From Ophioceras dolichostomum (Eukaryota; Ascomycota; Sordariomycetes; Magnaporthales; Ophioceraceae), in contig PYST01000083.1 of NCBI GenBank assembly GCA_003049485.1, forward strand, positions 8,498 to 72,497: a stretch of DNA of 64,000 nt, written 5' to 3'. Below are positions 44,280 through 57,059 of the stretch, piece after piece (the stretch's first letter is position 1; every line of letters begins with the position of its first letter). The notes under the pieces were generated by a model. That model was not told the origin of the DNA, made no database searches, and saw only the letters and a list, made by a program, of their open reading frames with translations. Made by a program: the position numbers and the translations under genes.

Positions 44280-44597
44280 CGGCGAGGTCACCACGCCCGA
44301 GTCGGAACGGGATGACGTTGTCAGACAGACAGAGCCTCGCTGACGGCGCCGTCTCGTTCCGGGCTATAGGGCCAGGCTGGGGCGGTAGTTAGTGGCTGGC
44401 TAGGTAGCTGTAGCAAGGGGCTTGTACCTGCAGCCACCACTACTAGCCCCATCTGACAGGTGGTTGGTTCACCGGGCCCTATGGAGGAATACACCACCGC
44501 TAGGAAAATTAGGAGGAAAATTAGGAAGGAAAGCTAGGATGAACGTCAGGAGGAAACAAACAAACTTAGATAGCTTTTTCCCCATACCAAACCAAGG
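44280..44597. other. Short convergent 3' interval
   Basis: About 320 bp lie between the 3' ends of the 83-aa gene (plus) and the hemerythrin-like gene (minus). The repeat aggaaaattaggaggaaaattaggaag near 44500-44530 is the only notable element. Confidence 0.5.
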
Positions 44598-46340
44598 CTA
44601 CATCAGCCTCTCAAATAGGTAGTCAACGATACCCCTGAACCCATACCACCGCTGCTCCTCTTTATCGTTCCTCTCGCCAGTCGCTTGACCACCCACGCCT
44701 CCATGATAATGATCGTAGAAGCCGAACTTCAAGAACCTCAAGATCTGCCACCATGTGACAAGGTCATCGCCGTTCTCGTTTTGCTGCTGCTGCGCCGTCC
44801 TGCTGCTGCTCAAGTGGTGGTGGTGGTTGTTGCAGTTCAGAGTCGAGACAGAAGTCGAAGACGAAGACGGAGGCAATGATGACGACGACGAGGCATACAT
44901 GCGCGGCCTCGGTGTGCCCCAGCAGTCGCAAGGGCAGAACTTGGCCCACGCATGCGGGAACTTGGATCCCGGTAGGCCGTAGTTCCATATCAGCTGCCAG
45001 CTGCGCCAGTAGCGACCCGGCCACATCGGAAAAGTGCCTCCGTGCCAAGCCGTGTCGTGGCAGCCCATCAGGAGGCTGAAGGGTTCAGCTCCCACGTTGT
45101 ACTGTTTTGTGTAGAGCGGGGCGATTTGTTAGCTACCATCATCATCACCGTCACCACCGCCCCACCCCTCACTCAAAAGACCCAGGCACCCAGGCTGTCC
45201 GTATCGGTTTGGAGCAAAAAAGGGAAGAAAATAAAGCTTACCATCACCTGGCACATGGCAAACCACCACTACCCCAAAACCGGCCCACGCACCGTGCTCC
45301 CGCCCCCTAGGCCGCCCGCGGGAGGCGGGGGCAGCCTCCTGCCCAAGCTCAACATGATCCTCACCTCGCCGTCCAGCGCCGTGCCCAGATCCTCCCCGAA
45401 CCGGTCGATGAGGCGCACCAGCTCCGTGCCCCTGAAATAGACGCTCGGCGTCCCCGCCACCGTCGGGTCCACCGCCGGGTCCACCGCCGGAACCGCCGTC
45501 TCTGCCACCGCCGCGGCCGTACGTCAAGCAGGTTTCGATGTATCTCTTGAAGGCCGCGATGCGGGGGTCTCGGCGCTGGCGGCGGTAGTGCGCGTTGATC
45601 TGGCGGGCGGTGCGGGCGATGAAGGTTTGGGTTTGTCGGCGGTGTCCTAGCTCTTGGAGCTGGCGGTTGTATTGTTGTTGGAGGACGTAGTATTGGTGCA
45701 GGTGTTGTTGTTGATTATGATATTGTTGATGAGGTTGTTGTTGTTGCGGAGGGCGCGGTTGGTGGCCGCCTCTTCGACTGAGTGGGGAGGGGGTAGAAGA
45801 GACGGTGTGTGATGAGGGAGGAATAGGAGGTGGCGGCGGTGGTGGCGGTGGTGGGGGAGCGGGAACGTCTTCGCGGAAGTGGGAGAGGATGGAGAGGACA
45901 CCGCGGTGGACGGCGACGCTGTAGCGGGTGAGGAGCGTGACCCAGTAGGAGCAGTATTGGACGAATGCTTCGACGTCGGAGGGCTGCTGCACGTGCCGGG
46001 CTTGCTTGTAGATGCTGTTGAGACCGCGGAGGAGGGCGTTGTGCATCAGGGTCATCTCTTGAGCGACGACGGAGAAGTCGGAGAGCTGGTTGGCGAGGCG
46101 TGGGGGGAGGGACTGGGGAGAGAGTGTGGTGGGATCAGTGAGTGGTCGTTGCGTAGATGGGTATCGTTGGGGAGAGGAAGTGAGGTATTTTGACATACGG
46201 CTACATGGGACCTCAGTTGGATTGCTGGGGGGTTGAGGAGAGGTAATGGTCCCTCGGACCAGTGCTGAGCGGAGGGCTTTTGTAGATGCTAGAGAGACGG
46301 AAACAGTGTCGGGAGATGGGGTTGAACAGTCGTCTATCAC
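44598..46340 (-). CDS. Hemerythrin-like (HHE-type) domain protein with Pro/Gln insert
   Basis: Exons are 46340-45523, 45431-45293 and 45101-44598, and all phases close, giving about 486 aa (or 438 aa from the in-frame ATG at 46196). The helices ANQLSDFSVVAQEMTLMHNALLRGLNSIY and VEAFVQYCSYWVTLLTRYSVAVHRGVLSIL match the first half of fungal hemerythrin-like proteins. The next, YFRGTELVRLIDRFGEDLGTALDGE-type helix, is partly removed or retained depending on splicing. The C-terminal block CHDTAWHGGTFPMWP, FPHAWAKFCPCDCWGTPRPRMY is the usual ending. A poly-Pro run and a Gln/His/Tyr-rich tract separate helices 2 and 3. The HHxxE-like iron ligands are poorly kept (AVHRGVLSILSH), so iron binding is doubtful. 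Intron 1 (45522-45432) is GC-rich with a weak branch site and could instead mark a frameshift. Function in fungi is unknown. Confidence 0.72.
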
Positions 46341-46918
46341 GGCTTCACAATGTATGGGGCGAACGATGCTGAAGCTGTACAGAAGGAGGAGAGGGGACCT
46401 TGTCTTGCACCTACGAGACGGGATTCTCCATCATCTCATCAACATGTCCATCTCGGCATGGAACATGCATAAGGTTCATCCTGTAATGAGGGCTCGCTTG
46501 GGCCAGGCGGAAACGCCCATCATGAATCAGAGTTCATGGTGTCATCGCACTTGCAACTGGGTACCCAGAGACTTCACATGCCGCCCTCGGTCAGTGCGGT
46601 GTGAAGGAGGCTAGAAGCCGAGTGAATGTTCATGTCGTTTGAGTGGACGCAGCGATTCAGAATTCCTGGTAACCATAGCCGGGTCACGCCCAGGCGGCAC
46701 GTGGAGGTGGTGGGTGGGGTCCACATCAGCGGGCGGTTAGCGGGGAGGCGGGGTCGCCCACAAAACAGAGTCGAAACTAAAGATGCGCCCCGCACTCACT
46801 CCAACATAACATCGTTGCGCTTCAGTAGCATCCACGTTCCTCCCGTCTACGTCCACCTCTACTACAACGAACTACTTCGGAAGAAAGGTCGGCATCGGTA
46901 ACGGCCGCGACGGCCGCC
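46341..46918. other. Intergenic region
   Basis: About 580 bp lie between the hemerythrin-like gene start (minus) and the kinase-like pseudogene (plus). No feature is recognised. Confidence 0.45.
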
Positions 46919-48261
46919 ATGGCTGCTCAAGATGCGGAAGTCAAGTCGGCCGGCGTCGGGAGCGATTCTTGGCTTGGTGCGGATGACCACGATCCCGATT
47001 CCCAGTTCTACACTCGAGCCAACAAGCACTTTGCGGCTGTCAAATGAGACGTGCTTGCTTCGATCGCGTCCTGTTTCCGAGACGGCGTGAACTGCTCCTA
47101 CGTCGGGAAGTTCTCAATGGGCCACTTCAACATGGGCAGGCGGCTCGTTTTCGACGTTGGCGTCAGTTGGTTTGTCCGAACCAGGCTCCCTGAGCTAGAA
47201 AGCCCAGTCTCGTCAGAGCATTACGACAGTCAACGAGCCTTCGAGGTAGAGCTAGCGAGCATGAAGTTTTTCAAGTCAGTTCCCACCGGGTCGAGCGCCG
47301 GGCATTTCGACCTGTTGGGTTGTTTTCTATTGTTCAGTTGTTTGTTGACCAACGCATTCCTCTCGTAGGTCCAAATCGACGATCCCGGTGCCGGAGGTGT
47401 TCGCCTACGACATCGACCCGTCCAACGAGGCCGGAGCGCCATACATGCTTCTCGAGTACATCCACGGTACTGCCGCCTACGATCTCCGCCAAATCAAAGA
47501 ATGCGAGATTGGCCGATTCGGCACCGTCGAACAGGACCGTAAGTTCCACGAGCATTTGGCCAAGATCCAGGCGCAAGCGTTGTCGTTCAAGTTCGACAAG
47601 ATCGGCAGCCTCTACATCTCCGAGACTGGCGACTTTGTCATCGGCCAGGGTGTGGAACTGGGCATGGGCCCCTAGAACTCCTCACTCGACTACTACCGGG
47701 ACCGAACGGAGTGGATCCTTCGCCACATCGCGGCCGAGAGTTCGGATGCGGAGGAGGACACCAAGGCTTTCTGGCTGCCTGTGATTTTCGGGCATCTCTT
47801 AGATGTCTACGGGAAGGAGAAGAACGGACCTTTCAGGCTAGTAAACGCCGATTTTGGGCCGCATAACATTCTTGTCGACAACGACTTACAACATTGTGGG
47901 CGTCGTGGATTTTGACGGCGTCGGCGCGAGGCCCATCGAGGCTGCGGCGCAATACCCCGACCTCGGCGACATGACCGTGGACCCGCCCGGAATAGTGCAG
48001 TCAAGGCCTGCTGCGCTGGCACGGATCGCAAGGTCGAGGCCTGGTATGGACAGATACAAGCAGTGGTTGACCAAGTACGAGGCCGAACTGGAAGGCGGAT
48101 CTTCAGAAGTGGGCAGCCGACTGGAGTCTCCCGGAGCGATGGCCTACGCCGGCATGGTGGACTGGCAAAGCCCCCCCGAGGGGTGGTACCAAGGAGCGAT
48201 TCACATGTTGAGAGAGTACGCCAATGGCCTCTCCTCCCGTCCCGTCGATTCACAGCCTTAG
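46919..48261 (+). pseudogene. Broken aminoglycoside-phosphotransferase/choline-kinase-like gene
   Basis: Family members phosphorylate small molecules, and many fungal paralogues have unknown substrates. The reading frame starts at ATG 46919 and can be followed through an intron (donor GTCAGT at 47278, acceptor CGTAG before 47372) to a normal end at 48261. It carries a TGA at 47045-47047, where a Trp (TGG) is expected, a TAG at 47673-47675, and a one-base insertion near 47885 in front of YNIVGVVDFDG. Recognisable pieces are IPVPEVFAYDID, PYMLLEYIHGTAAYDL, a Brenner-like catalytic loop FGPHNILVDND preceded by NAD rather than the usual HAD/HGD, and VVDFDG. The three lesions plus the catalytic-loop substitution argue for a decayed gene. 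Sequencing error is unlikely to cause all three. The long surviving frames suggest recent decay. Confidence 0.85.
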
Positions 48262-48883
48262 GGCTTTCTTTCCCTGGAGTCTTTGGTCCTAGGCACCTAA
48301 TCTATTCTAGTTTTTTTCTCCCAGAGAATGATGCTGATCATACCCAGCGTTCATTTAATATGTAAAGTGCGGCAACACCAATGAGATATGGCAAGAATAG
48401 TATAAGATTCCCTGCTGAGACCAAAGAAAAGGGGGCATCGAAAGTAGGAAGCGAAGCCAACACCCTGCGGCAGTAGGATCGCCAGAATGCGGTTTCACAC
48501 CATGGTGGGTAGGTGGCTTGGGGTCCGTCTGGCAGACATGACATATCATATCACGCAGAGGAAACCGCTGTGCAACGTTGGAATGGTGTTTCCTAGCGCC
48601 CCTACGAAAACACGACATGGGAGCGTGTACACGCACAGGCGATGGAGGGCTGCTCGCAAAGGAAGCCTGCTGAGGGAAATGGGCAGATGCCAGCTGGACA
48701 GCCGACCTGAAGTTGTATCGACAGCAGCATGTGGAAGTAAATTCGGGTGGCTGCAGCACATTCATATGTACCGGGCAGTAGATTACTCCGTTGTGGGCGC
48801 CTAGAGAAGATCCCTTTGATCCAAGTGGTGGACGATTGAGGTCAGGCTGCAGGCCTGGCCAACAGCTGAGGGCACCATCTCTT

Positions 48884-48931
48884 CGAGGACGCCGACATCA
48901 GCTCCGAGGACACCATCGTTCTGAGGACGCC
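48884..48931 (+). repeat. Three direct repeats of (C/T)GAGGACRCC upstream of TATA
   Basis: Copies are at 48884-48893, 48905-48914 and 48922-48931, that is 21 and 17 bp apart, ending 5 bp before the TATA box. Tandem sites just upstream of a core promoter suggest binding of a regulator, which is inference. Confidence 0.6.
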
Positions 48932-48936
48932 TCCTC

Positions 48937-48944
48937 TATAAATA
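48937..48944 (+). promoter_or_regulatory. TATA box of the 63-aa protein gene
   Basis: TATAAATA sits about 170 bp before the ATG (49113), followed by a pyrimidine-rich leader typical of strongly expressed fungal genes. Confidence 0.65.
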
Positions 48945-49112
48945 TGGCCCCCGTCCGACCTTGGTTTCTACTCACTCGACTCTCTCTTCGCGCAGCACTC
49001 TTTCTAACAAGATTCTCACTCATCTGTCCCGTTCGTCTAATATCTCTCCCCCAACATTTTCAGCGAGCCAACATCAGCCATCATCAACACCAACCATCAC
49101 CATCTCGTCATC

Positions 49113-49304
49113 ATGTCTATCGAGACCAAGACCATGGTCAACTTCCAGACCTACAAGATTACATATGCCAAGTGCGGCGACAAAGTCCGCAACGGCGACA
49201 AGTGCGAGGGATGCGACACCGTCAGCATACGCTGCGCAGGCGAGGGCTGCACCGACAGTGTGAAGAAGGGCAAGACGTGCGGAAACTGTGGGACGCAGAA
49301 CTGA
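49113..49304 (+). CDS. Small Cys-rich zinc-ribbon-like protein (63 aa)
   Basis: This single-exon, 63-aa, Lys-rich protein has no signal peptide. Seven cysteines lie in about 40 residues: YAKCGD, DKCEGC, SIRCAGEGC and KTCGNCG. The CxxC pairs (CEGC, CGNC) and Lys/Gly spacing resemble a zinc-ribbon or metallothionein-like fold rather than a secreted disulphide protein. I do not recognise a named family. The strong promoter (TATA box plus three direct repeats) and long pyrimidine leader suggest abundant or inducible expression. The ATG at 49113 has good context (catcATGtct). A second in-frame ATG at 49134 (MVNFQTYK) is possible and would shorten the protein by seven residues. Confidence 0.72.
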   Translation: MSIETKTMVNFQTYKITYAKCGDKVRNGDKCEGCDTVSIRCAGEGCTDSVKKGKTCGNCGTQN

Positions 49305-50651
49305 ACGTCATGATTAGGTGGGTAAATCTCGCGGTATTCTTTTTGTCTCTCTAACAAAAATTTTTTCCTAATTGATAGGCATGCTGGTCACTTCGATTGT
49401 TGTCTATTTGGGGGGGTTTATCAAACGGTTGGCCGTTTGTTGTTGTTGGTTGTTAGCGATAGTTTCTGTCTGTACCTCAGGTCGCTACCTATGATATAAC
49501 AAGCTCGATTTGTTGACGCTTTGCCTTGCGGTATGTGGCTTGTGAGCTATGTGGCTGGCTCACTCGTTAGCCACACCTCTCTGTGGGGCAGCTGCCTCGA
49601 GAATCGCAATTGCTGTGATCGCCAACTTTGAACCTCAAATGTCCAAACGAATAAATTGGAGACCATGCACGCACCGCAAATATGGCGTGGGCCCTTTTTG
49701 TTCGACCTCAAACGGCTCAGGCAAGTCTCACAAACCACTTTACCGCCTTTTGCTGCCACGCCCCATCGTTGGCGTGGGACAATATTGCGGGTTTGTCTCC
49801 TGCCTCAGTTGGAGCGACGGCCGCTCCTGCTGCTGGTCGAGACGCCTTTCTCCAGGAATGTCAATCTGCTATCTCCTTCGCCCCTTCAATCCCAATTTCC
49901 TGCTGAGCGATGGCCTCATTCCCCAAGATGGCCGTCTTCAGCACGATCTCTTCTGAGCGATTTCGTTCTCCCCCTTTCCAAATCAGGCCGAGGGGGTAGT
50001 TTGCCTCGTCTTCGCGCAATCCACCCCGCCCTCACTCCCCCCCTTCACATTCATCCTGTGTTGTCCGACTGACCGCCCTTGGCCCAGTGGCCTGTTACAT
50101 AAGCGGTGGTCATTTGTTTTGGATTGGGCAGTAACGTTAATTGTGGAGACATTTGCACATTGGAGAAAGAACCCAGCAAAGAAAGGGAGGGGGAGGACAG
50201 CACTCTCGTGCTGCGACGGCGCGGCAAACAAACAAAAACAACATTCCCCATTTTCAGCCTTCTGAATTTTTCCGACCTCCCCCATCATCATCAACATCAT
50301 CATCAACAAAACAACCGCGAAACAAGCACAACCCGTCGACGAGGAGAAAATTTTCGCCGCATCGCACCCTCCATCCTCAGAATTTATTTTCCAGCAACGG
50401 CAAACATCGCCCTTTTCACGCCCGATCAAACGACGCGTTTTTTAATTTGTTCTTTCCATTCCCCCGCACACAGGAGAGCTTCGAGATTTTTAAGCTTTCC
50501 ACTTTTTCTGCCCCCAACGCAATTCCCCGGATCGTTATCGGCGAATCGCCTCGTGTCGCTTCCTCGATCCCCCAGATCGACCATCCGGCGCGTCCAATAC
50601 CTACAATCCTAGCTTCTACGTATATCTTCGTTCATCCCATCGACATTCGCA
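49305..50651. promoter_or_regulatory. Intergenic region and H2A.Z promoter/leader
   Basis: This stretch of about 1.35 kb contains no supported gene. The last 400 bp are pyrimidine-rich with (CAT)-like runs (about 50280-50310) and form the likely H2A.Z leader. No canonical TATA box is seen. Confidence 0.5.
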
Positions 50652-51798
50652 ATGGCCGGCGGAAAGGGAAAGTCATCGGGCGGCAAGAGCTCCGGCGGCA
50701 AGACCGCGTCTGCGGAGGGTCCTAAGAAGCAGCAGTCCCACTCGACCCGCGCCGGACTTCAGGTATGTTCATTGTTTTCCTTTACAGCATCCGTGATGCA
50801 CGCGTTTTTGGAGGAGGAGTTTGGCGATGGGCGATGGGTTTTATTGGGAGAACCGCATCGACCGGAGACTCGGAGAACCCCCGCGGATCCTGCACACGAC
50901 CCTCGACTCTACGATCGCCGCCTCTCCGCCCACAGCCTCGCATCGCCTCCCCCGTCGCGAACACCATCGATCCAACGTCGCGCGCATCATCGCCAGATAC
51001 TCATGCATCAAAATGAACTTCTGTTGAGGCTTTTCGGACGCGACATCATCGTATTTCATGGGCGAGCGGCGTGCGTTGATCGTGAACGGGACGAGCGAAC
51101 AAGCACCTGGAGACCAGATCGATTTCCCTCACCTCGACCGCTCCGAACAGCGCCATCTCCATTTCAGCCATCCCAGGATTCACCATCTCTTGCTTTGCGC
51201 GCACGACTCTTCTACTAGACTCAACGCTGACTCACTCCTCTTTCTCTCCCTTTCTGCCTAGTTCCCCTGCGGTCGTGTCAAGCGTTTCCTCAAGCAGAAC
51301 ACTCAGAACAAGATGCGCGTTGGAGCCAAGGCCGCAGTCTACGTCACGGCCGTACTCGAGTACTTGACTGCCGAAGTCCTTGAGCTGGCGGGCGTAAGTA
51401 TTTCCCCCTTCCCTTCCCCTCCTCCCTTGACTCGAGCTTTGTTTGCTTTCACGAATAACACCCCTTGCCACCGCCGGACCCGGTCTCGTCGGCACCCGAG
51501 GTCACTCGGCACACGTCACCCGGCACGGCAACCAGTCATTCCTTCACTGTTCACTACTCCCCCGTGCGTGTGTGACTCTAGACTAACGTGTCTTGTTTCA
51601 ACGTCACAGAACGCCGCCAAGGACCTCAAGGTCAAGCGTATCACGCCCCGCCACCTGCAGCTCGCGATCCGAGGAGACGAGGAGCTCGACACGCTCATTC
51701 GCGCCACCATTGCGTTCGGTGGTGTGCTGCCTCACATCAACCGCGCGCTACTGCTCAAGGTCGAGCAGAAGAAGAAGAACAAGCAGATCGAGGCGTAG
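50652..51798 (+). CDS. H2AZ: Histone H2A.Z variant
   Basis: H2A.Z replaces H2A in nucleosomes flanking promoters and is deposited by the SWR1 complex. The protein is 143 aa from exons 50652-50762, 51262-51393 and 51610-51798, with introns in phase 0. The N-terminal tail is Gly/Lys/Ser-rich (MAGGKGKSSGGKSSGGK). The fold reads CGRVKRFLKQ, RVGAKAAVYVTAVLEYLTAEVLELAGNA, KRITPRHLQLAIRGDEELDTLI and RATIAFGGVLPHIN. The segments GDEELDTLI-RATIAFGGV and the VKRFLKQ start are H2A.Z-specific rather than canonical H2A. The first intron is long (about 500 nt, 50763-51261), which is usual for fungal histone variant genes. The splice sites are canonical (GTATGT, GTAAGT). Confidence 0.97.
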
Positions 51799-53495
<1,697 letters not shown>

Positions 53496-53544
53496 CTTGG
53501 AGATAGCCAGCGTTACAGTGAGCGCCCACATGTCATCCCATCCG

Positions 53545-56016
53545 TCACAGCCTCGCAGCTCTCGTCATCCTCGAGGAAGAAGAATCCGACCCAAAAACGA
53601 TAGCCCGATCCATCTCGAAGGAGCTGTCCCGATCTTGTCGCTGCTGCCGTGGTCGCCCCGTTCCCGTCTCCATCTTGCCGTCTTCCCCTGGCACGACAAA
53701 GCCTTTCTCAACCAGGAAGCGCTCATACACCGCCGTCGCCTGAGCGTCGCCGTCAGACTCGGCATCCGCGCGCAGCAGCACAGCGACCAGCACCTCAGCC
53801 GCCTGGAGTAGCAACTCCCTCGCGTTCGGCAGCAGATCCTCGACGGTGCCCGCTTCGATCTCGGCCTTCAGGTTCTCCCACCGCCGGCTCTCCACCGACT
53901 TTTCTGTACTTTTTGACGGCACGGGAGGAGTCGGAACGGCCTTGCTACTACCGAAGCCGCCCGCGGCTTCAGCGTTCTCAACCACCCACCCCAGCGCATC
54001 CAGCGAGCTCACCGCACCGCCACCGCCGCCACCACTGTTCCTGGTGGGCGCCTTGAGCGCGCGTACGAAGTCATTGGCCAGCACGTCCGTTGTGCCCTCC
54101 CAGATGGGCAGCACGCACGCGTCGCGGAAGAGCCGTGCGACGTTGACGCGCTCCGTCTCGCCGTTGAGCAGGTACCCCACGCCGCCCAGCGCCTCCATGC
54201 AGCTGTGCATGAGCGGGATGGTCGCGCGGCAGACGTACGCTTTGCACAGAGACGTCAGTGAGCGCAGCAGCGGGGCTGCGAGACCGGGTGGAAGGCGCTG
54301 TGCAAGGGCTTTCGTAGCTGTGGCACCGCTGCCGTCAACACCACTACCGCGCTCGTCCACGCCTAGCACGTAGGCCGTGAAGAACGTCAGCAGCATCAGG
54401 CCGCGGTACTCGCCCGTCATGCGGGCGAGCGTGCGCACGTGCAGCGGCGTCTCGCACAGGAGCTGCGGCTGTTGGCCTTTTCTGGCGGCGGCGACGCGGC
54501 GCACGCGGGAGTAGGCGCGGGCGATGCCCAGGCCGCGGCCCAGGTAGCCGACGGCCGCGACGGCGGAGTGCACGCGCGTGATGGAGAGGATGGTGGCCAG
54601 CTCGGAGACGCCGCGGCCTTCAGTGCCGAGCAGCCAGGCGCGCATGTCGGAGAGCTGGAGTTCGGCGGTCGGGAGGGACTGTGTGCCGAGCTTGGATTTG
54701 AGGCGGGTTATGGCTATGCCGTTTAGTTCTGTTGCTGTTGTTTCTGGAGAATGGGACTGGCGGCGGCGCTGGCGACGGGTTGGCGCGTAGAATGCGGATA
54801 GGCCGCTAGCAGAGGTGCGTGCGAGGAGGATGGTCATGCCGGCGTCGGTGGCGGAGGAGAAGAATTTTGCGCCGGAGATGGACCAGGGGCCGAGGGGGAT
54901 GTTAGATGTTGGGTCGGCTAGCGGTGGTGGAGGTGAGAATGACGGCAAGGAGGAAGACGATGATGGATAGTGGGGTAAGAAGACGGCGACGCTCTCGCTG
55001 CGTGATACGTCGCTCCCGCCTGGTCGTTCTGTCATCCACTGCCCGCTGGTCCAGGCCCGGGAGGGGTCGCGCGAGGTGAGACGCCCGAGGGCATCAATAA
55101 GCACGCGGCGCAGCGTGGTGTCGTCGTTATTGCCGCTACTTGCTGAGCCTGAGCCTGGAACCTGGCTCTGTGTGCCGGGCGGCTTTGAGAGGTGCAGCTG
55201 GAGAAGGCGGGCGGCCCCGTCCTGCATAGCCGAGGGGCACATCACGTTTGCGCAGGAGCCCTCCCAGAGATGTATTCTGTTTTGTTCGATATGTCAGACA
55301 TACTGCCTTCATATTTGCGTTGGTTGGATACCTGCGCAGCACACATCTCGGAGCAACTGGTATCGCGTGGAAAGGATGTGCGGGTAGGCGCCCATGAGAA
55401 CAAGGTTGAAGTCAAACATACCTCAACATCTGGACCACCCTCGTAAGATCTCCGAGATCTGTATCGTAGTTGAAAGCAACCATTCTGTAGGTTACGTGCC
55501 AATCGTGGTCAGCAATCTCGTGCTCCTCCTCTTCTTGCTGCGCATGCGCGTAACGGTCACTGCCTGGACGACTTTGAACTTACCCCTTCTGAATACCAAA
55601 GTCCTGCAGCCTCCTCCATCCCTCAGAAGTGACCAGCTCGCCGCCGTTGGACCGCCCAAACGCATCCCTGCCCTGGCCGCGGACGCACGGGAGGTTTCTC
55701 TCAGCATCCGAGATCCAGTCGAAGACCTCGTCCGCGATCACGTCGTCGCCGAGGGCGGCCATCTCGGGACTAACGTTGGTCGCTACATCTTGAGGGACGA
55801 AGACTACAAGGGACAAGGGACGAGCGAGCGTCAGATACCCAGATACTACATTCGTATGATCCAACACGTTTCACATCAGTTGATTCGCGAGAGAAAAGCA
55901 GGGAAAGAAGCAAACATACACTTGAGCACCCGTTGGAATGTGACATCGTCGTAGAACTGGTTCTCGAGAACGGGCGTCTCCTGGAAGAAGCCGTTGTCGG
56001 CGCTGGAAGGCTCCAT
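53545..56016 (-). CDS. Acyl-CoA dehydrogenase family protein (AidB-like)
   Basis: This FAD-dependent acyl-CoA dehydrogenase relative is about 703 aa from exons 56016-55920, 55803-55584, 55484-55422 and 55276-53545. Donors GTATGT, GTAAGT and GTATGT all keep frame. The N-terminus reads GFFQETPVLENQFYDDVTFQRVL, then DEVFDWISDAERNLP, ELVTSEGWRRLQDFGI, MVAFNYDTDLGDL and SCANVMCPSAMQDGAARL. The large last exon has the middle beta-domain (GPWSISGAKFFSSATDAGMTILLAR) and the C-terminal helices with MHSCMEALGGVGYL, a short VNVARLFRDACVLPIWEGTTDVLANDF active-site region and a Ser/Gly-rich insertion. This is the AidB/isovaleryl-CoA dehydrogenase-like group. Bacterial AidB is linked to the alkylation response and binds DNA; the fungal role is unknown. 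The 3' end lies 52 bp from the giant AG repeat. Confidence 0.9.
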
Positions 56017-57059
56017 CGTGTCTAGGTGCCTTGGCTAGGTTTCTGATCTGCTACTTCTTCTCTCGCGCTTGGAGCTCTGGGATGGAGACGGATACACCAT
56101 GTTCAAGGAAGAAGGAGCAACGACGGGCAGAAATGAAGTTTGTTCTGATGATCATCCCACTCAGCAAGACATGTCGGCCGAGGCACAGCAGCTCAGCTGG
56201 GAATGGAGGTAAGACCCCACACCTTCCCCGCGAATGCCCTGTAAAGTGCCTCGGTCTTGGCGCATTCAGCAACCGAACGGTGGGTTTGCGGGGGATTTAT
56301 GGGGTCAAATGCAAGCGACATGGTGCTGTCATCCTCAAGGGGAAGAACATCACGAGGTTTGCTCAACGCCAGCTTCATTCAGTCTCACACACAGCTGCGA
56401 TGACGGTCGCTTTTCCGACCGCCCGCACGCGACAGGTCTCCATATCAAAACGAGAGGTCCTATTGGCCCTTTTTTGAGCTACAAAGCTCCAGTCGTGTTG
56501 AGCATGCACCTCGGGAATCAATCACCACCGTCCTCATCGCTTGAAAAGTTCGCTCGACGATCATCACGTCTCGTCTTTCTTTTTCGAGTCACCCACGGCC
56601 CATGGCACATGACACAGGTCCATTCTCACTGGGTTTTTTTTTACATCTTCGAGGCTTTCAAATATAACGACAGTAAAGCAGTTAAACACTGCCTCTTTCT
56701 ATTTTCGACGCGAACTGGATTCTCTATCAAAGACCATGCTCACGACGTCGATACTTCTGATGATGACGTGGATCTGTACCGTATCTATATGGCCAATGTG
56801 CCCATAAGCTTAAAAGAACCTTGACTGACATAAAGAAAAGAAAGTAAAGGAATGTCCAAAAAAAAAGAACCCAAAGAGAAGGAGCCTTGTAGTTGTGTCC
56901 CTCCCACGCTCCCTTCCAACCAATATAAACGCCATGCCGCCAGCAAACTTTCGCAATCTTGTCGGTCGAGTGATGACAAAGGAGAAGTTAAGTCTGGAGT
57001 GTGTCTCACCAGTATCACCTAGTAGAGTACCTTAGGTTGGTAAGGCAAGGTACCTAATC
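56017..57059. other. Intergenic region
   Basis: About 1.04 kb lie between the AidB-like start and the 3' end of the 956-aa gene, both on the minus strand. Related GGTACCTAA/CCTTAGGT sequences occur at about 57029-57059. No RNA or exon is recognised. Confidence 0.45.

Larger units (their letters stand above)
48262..49112. promoter_or_regulatory. Intergenic region and promoter of the 63-aa protein gene
   Basis: About 850 bp run from the pseudogene end to the small Cys-rich gene. The right part holds three GAGGAC repeats, a TATA box and a CT/CA-rich leader (about 48960-49110). No other exon is convincing. Confidence 0.5.
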
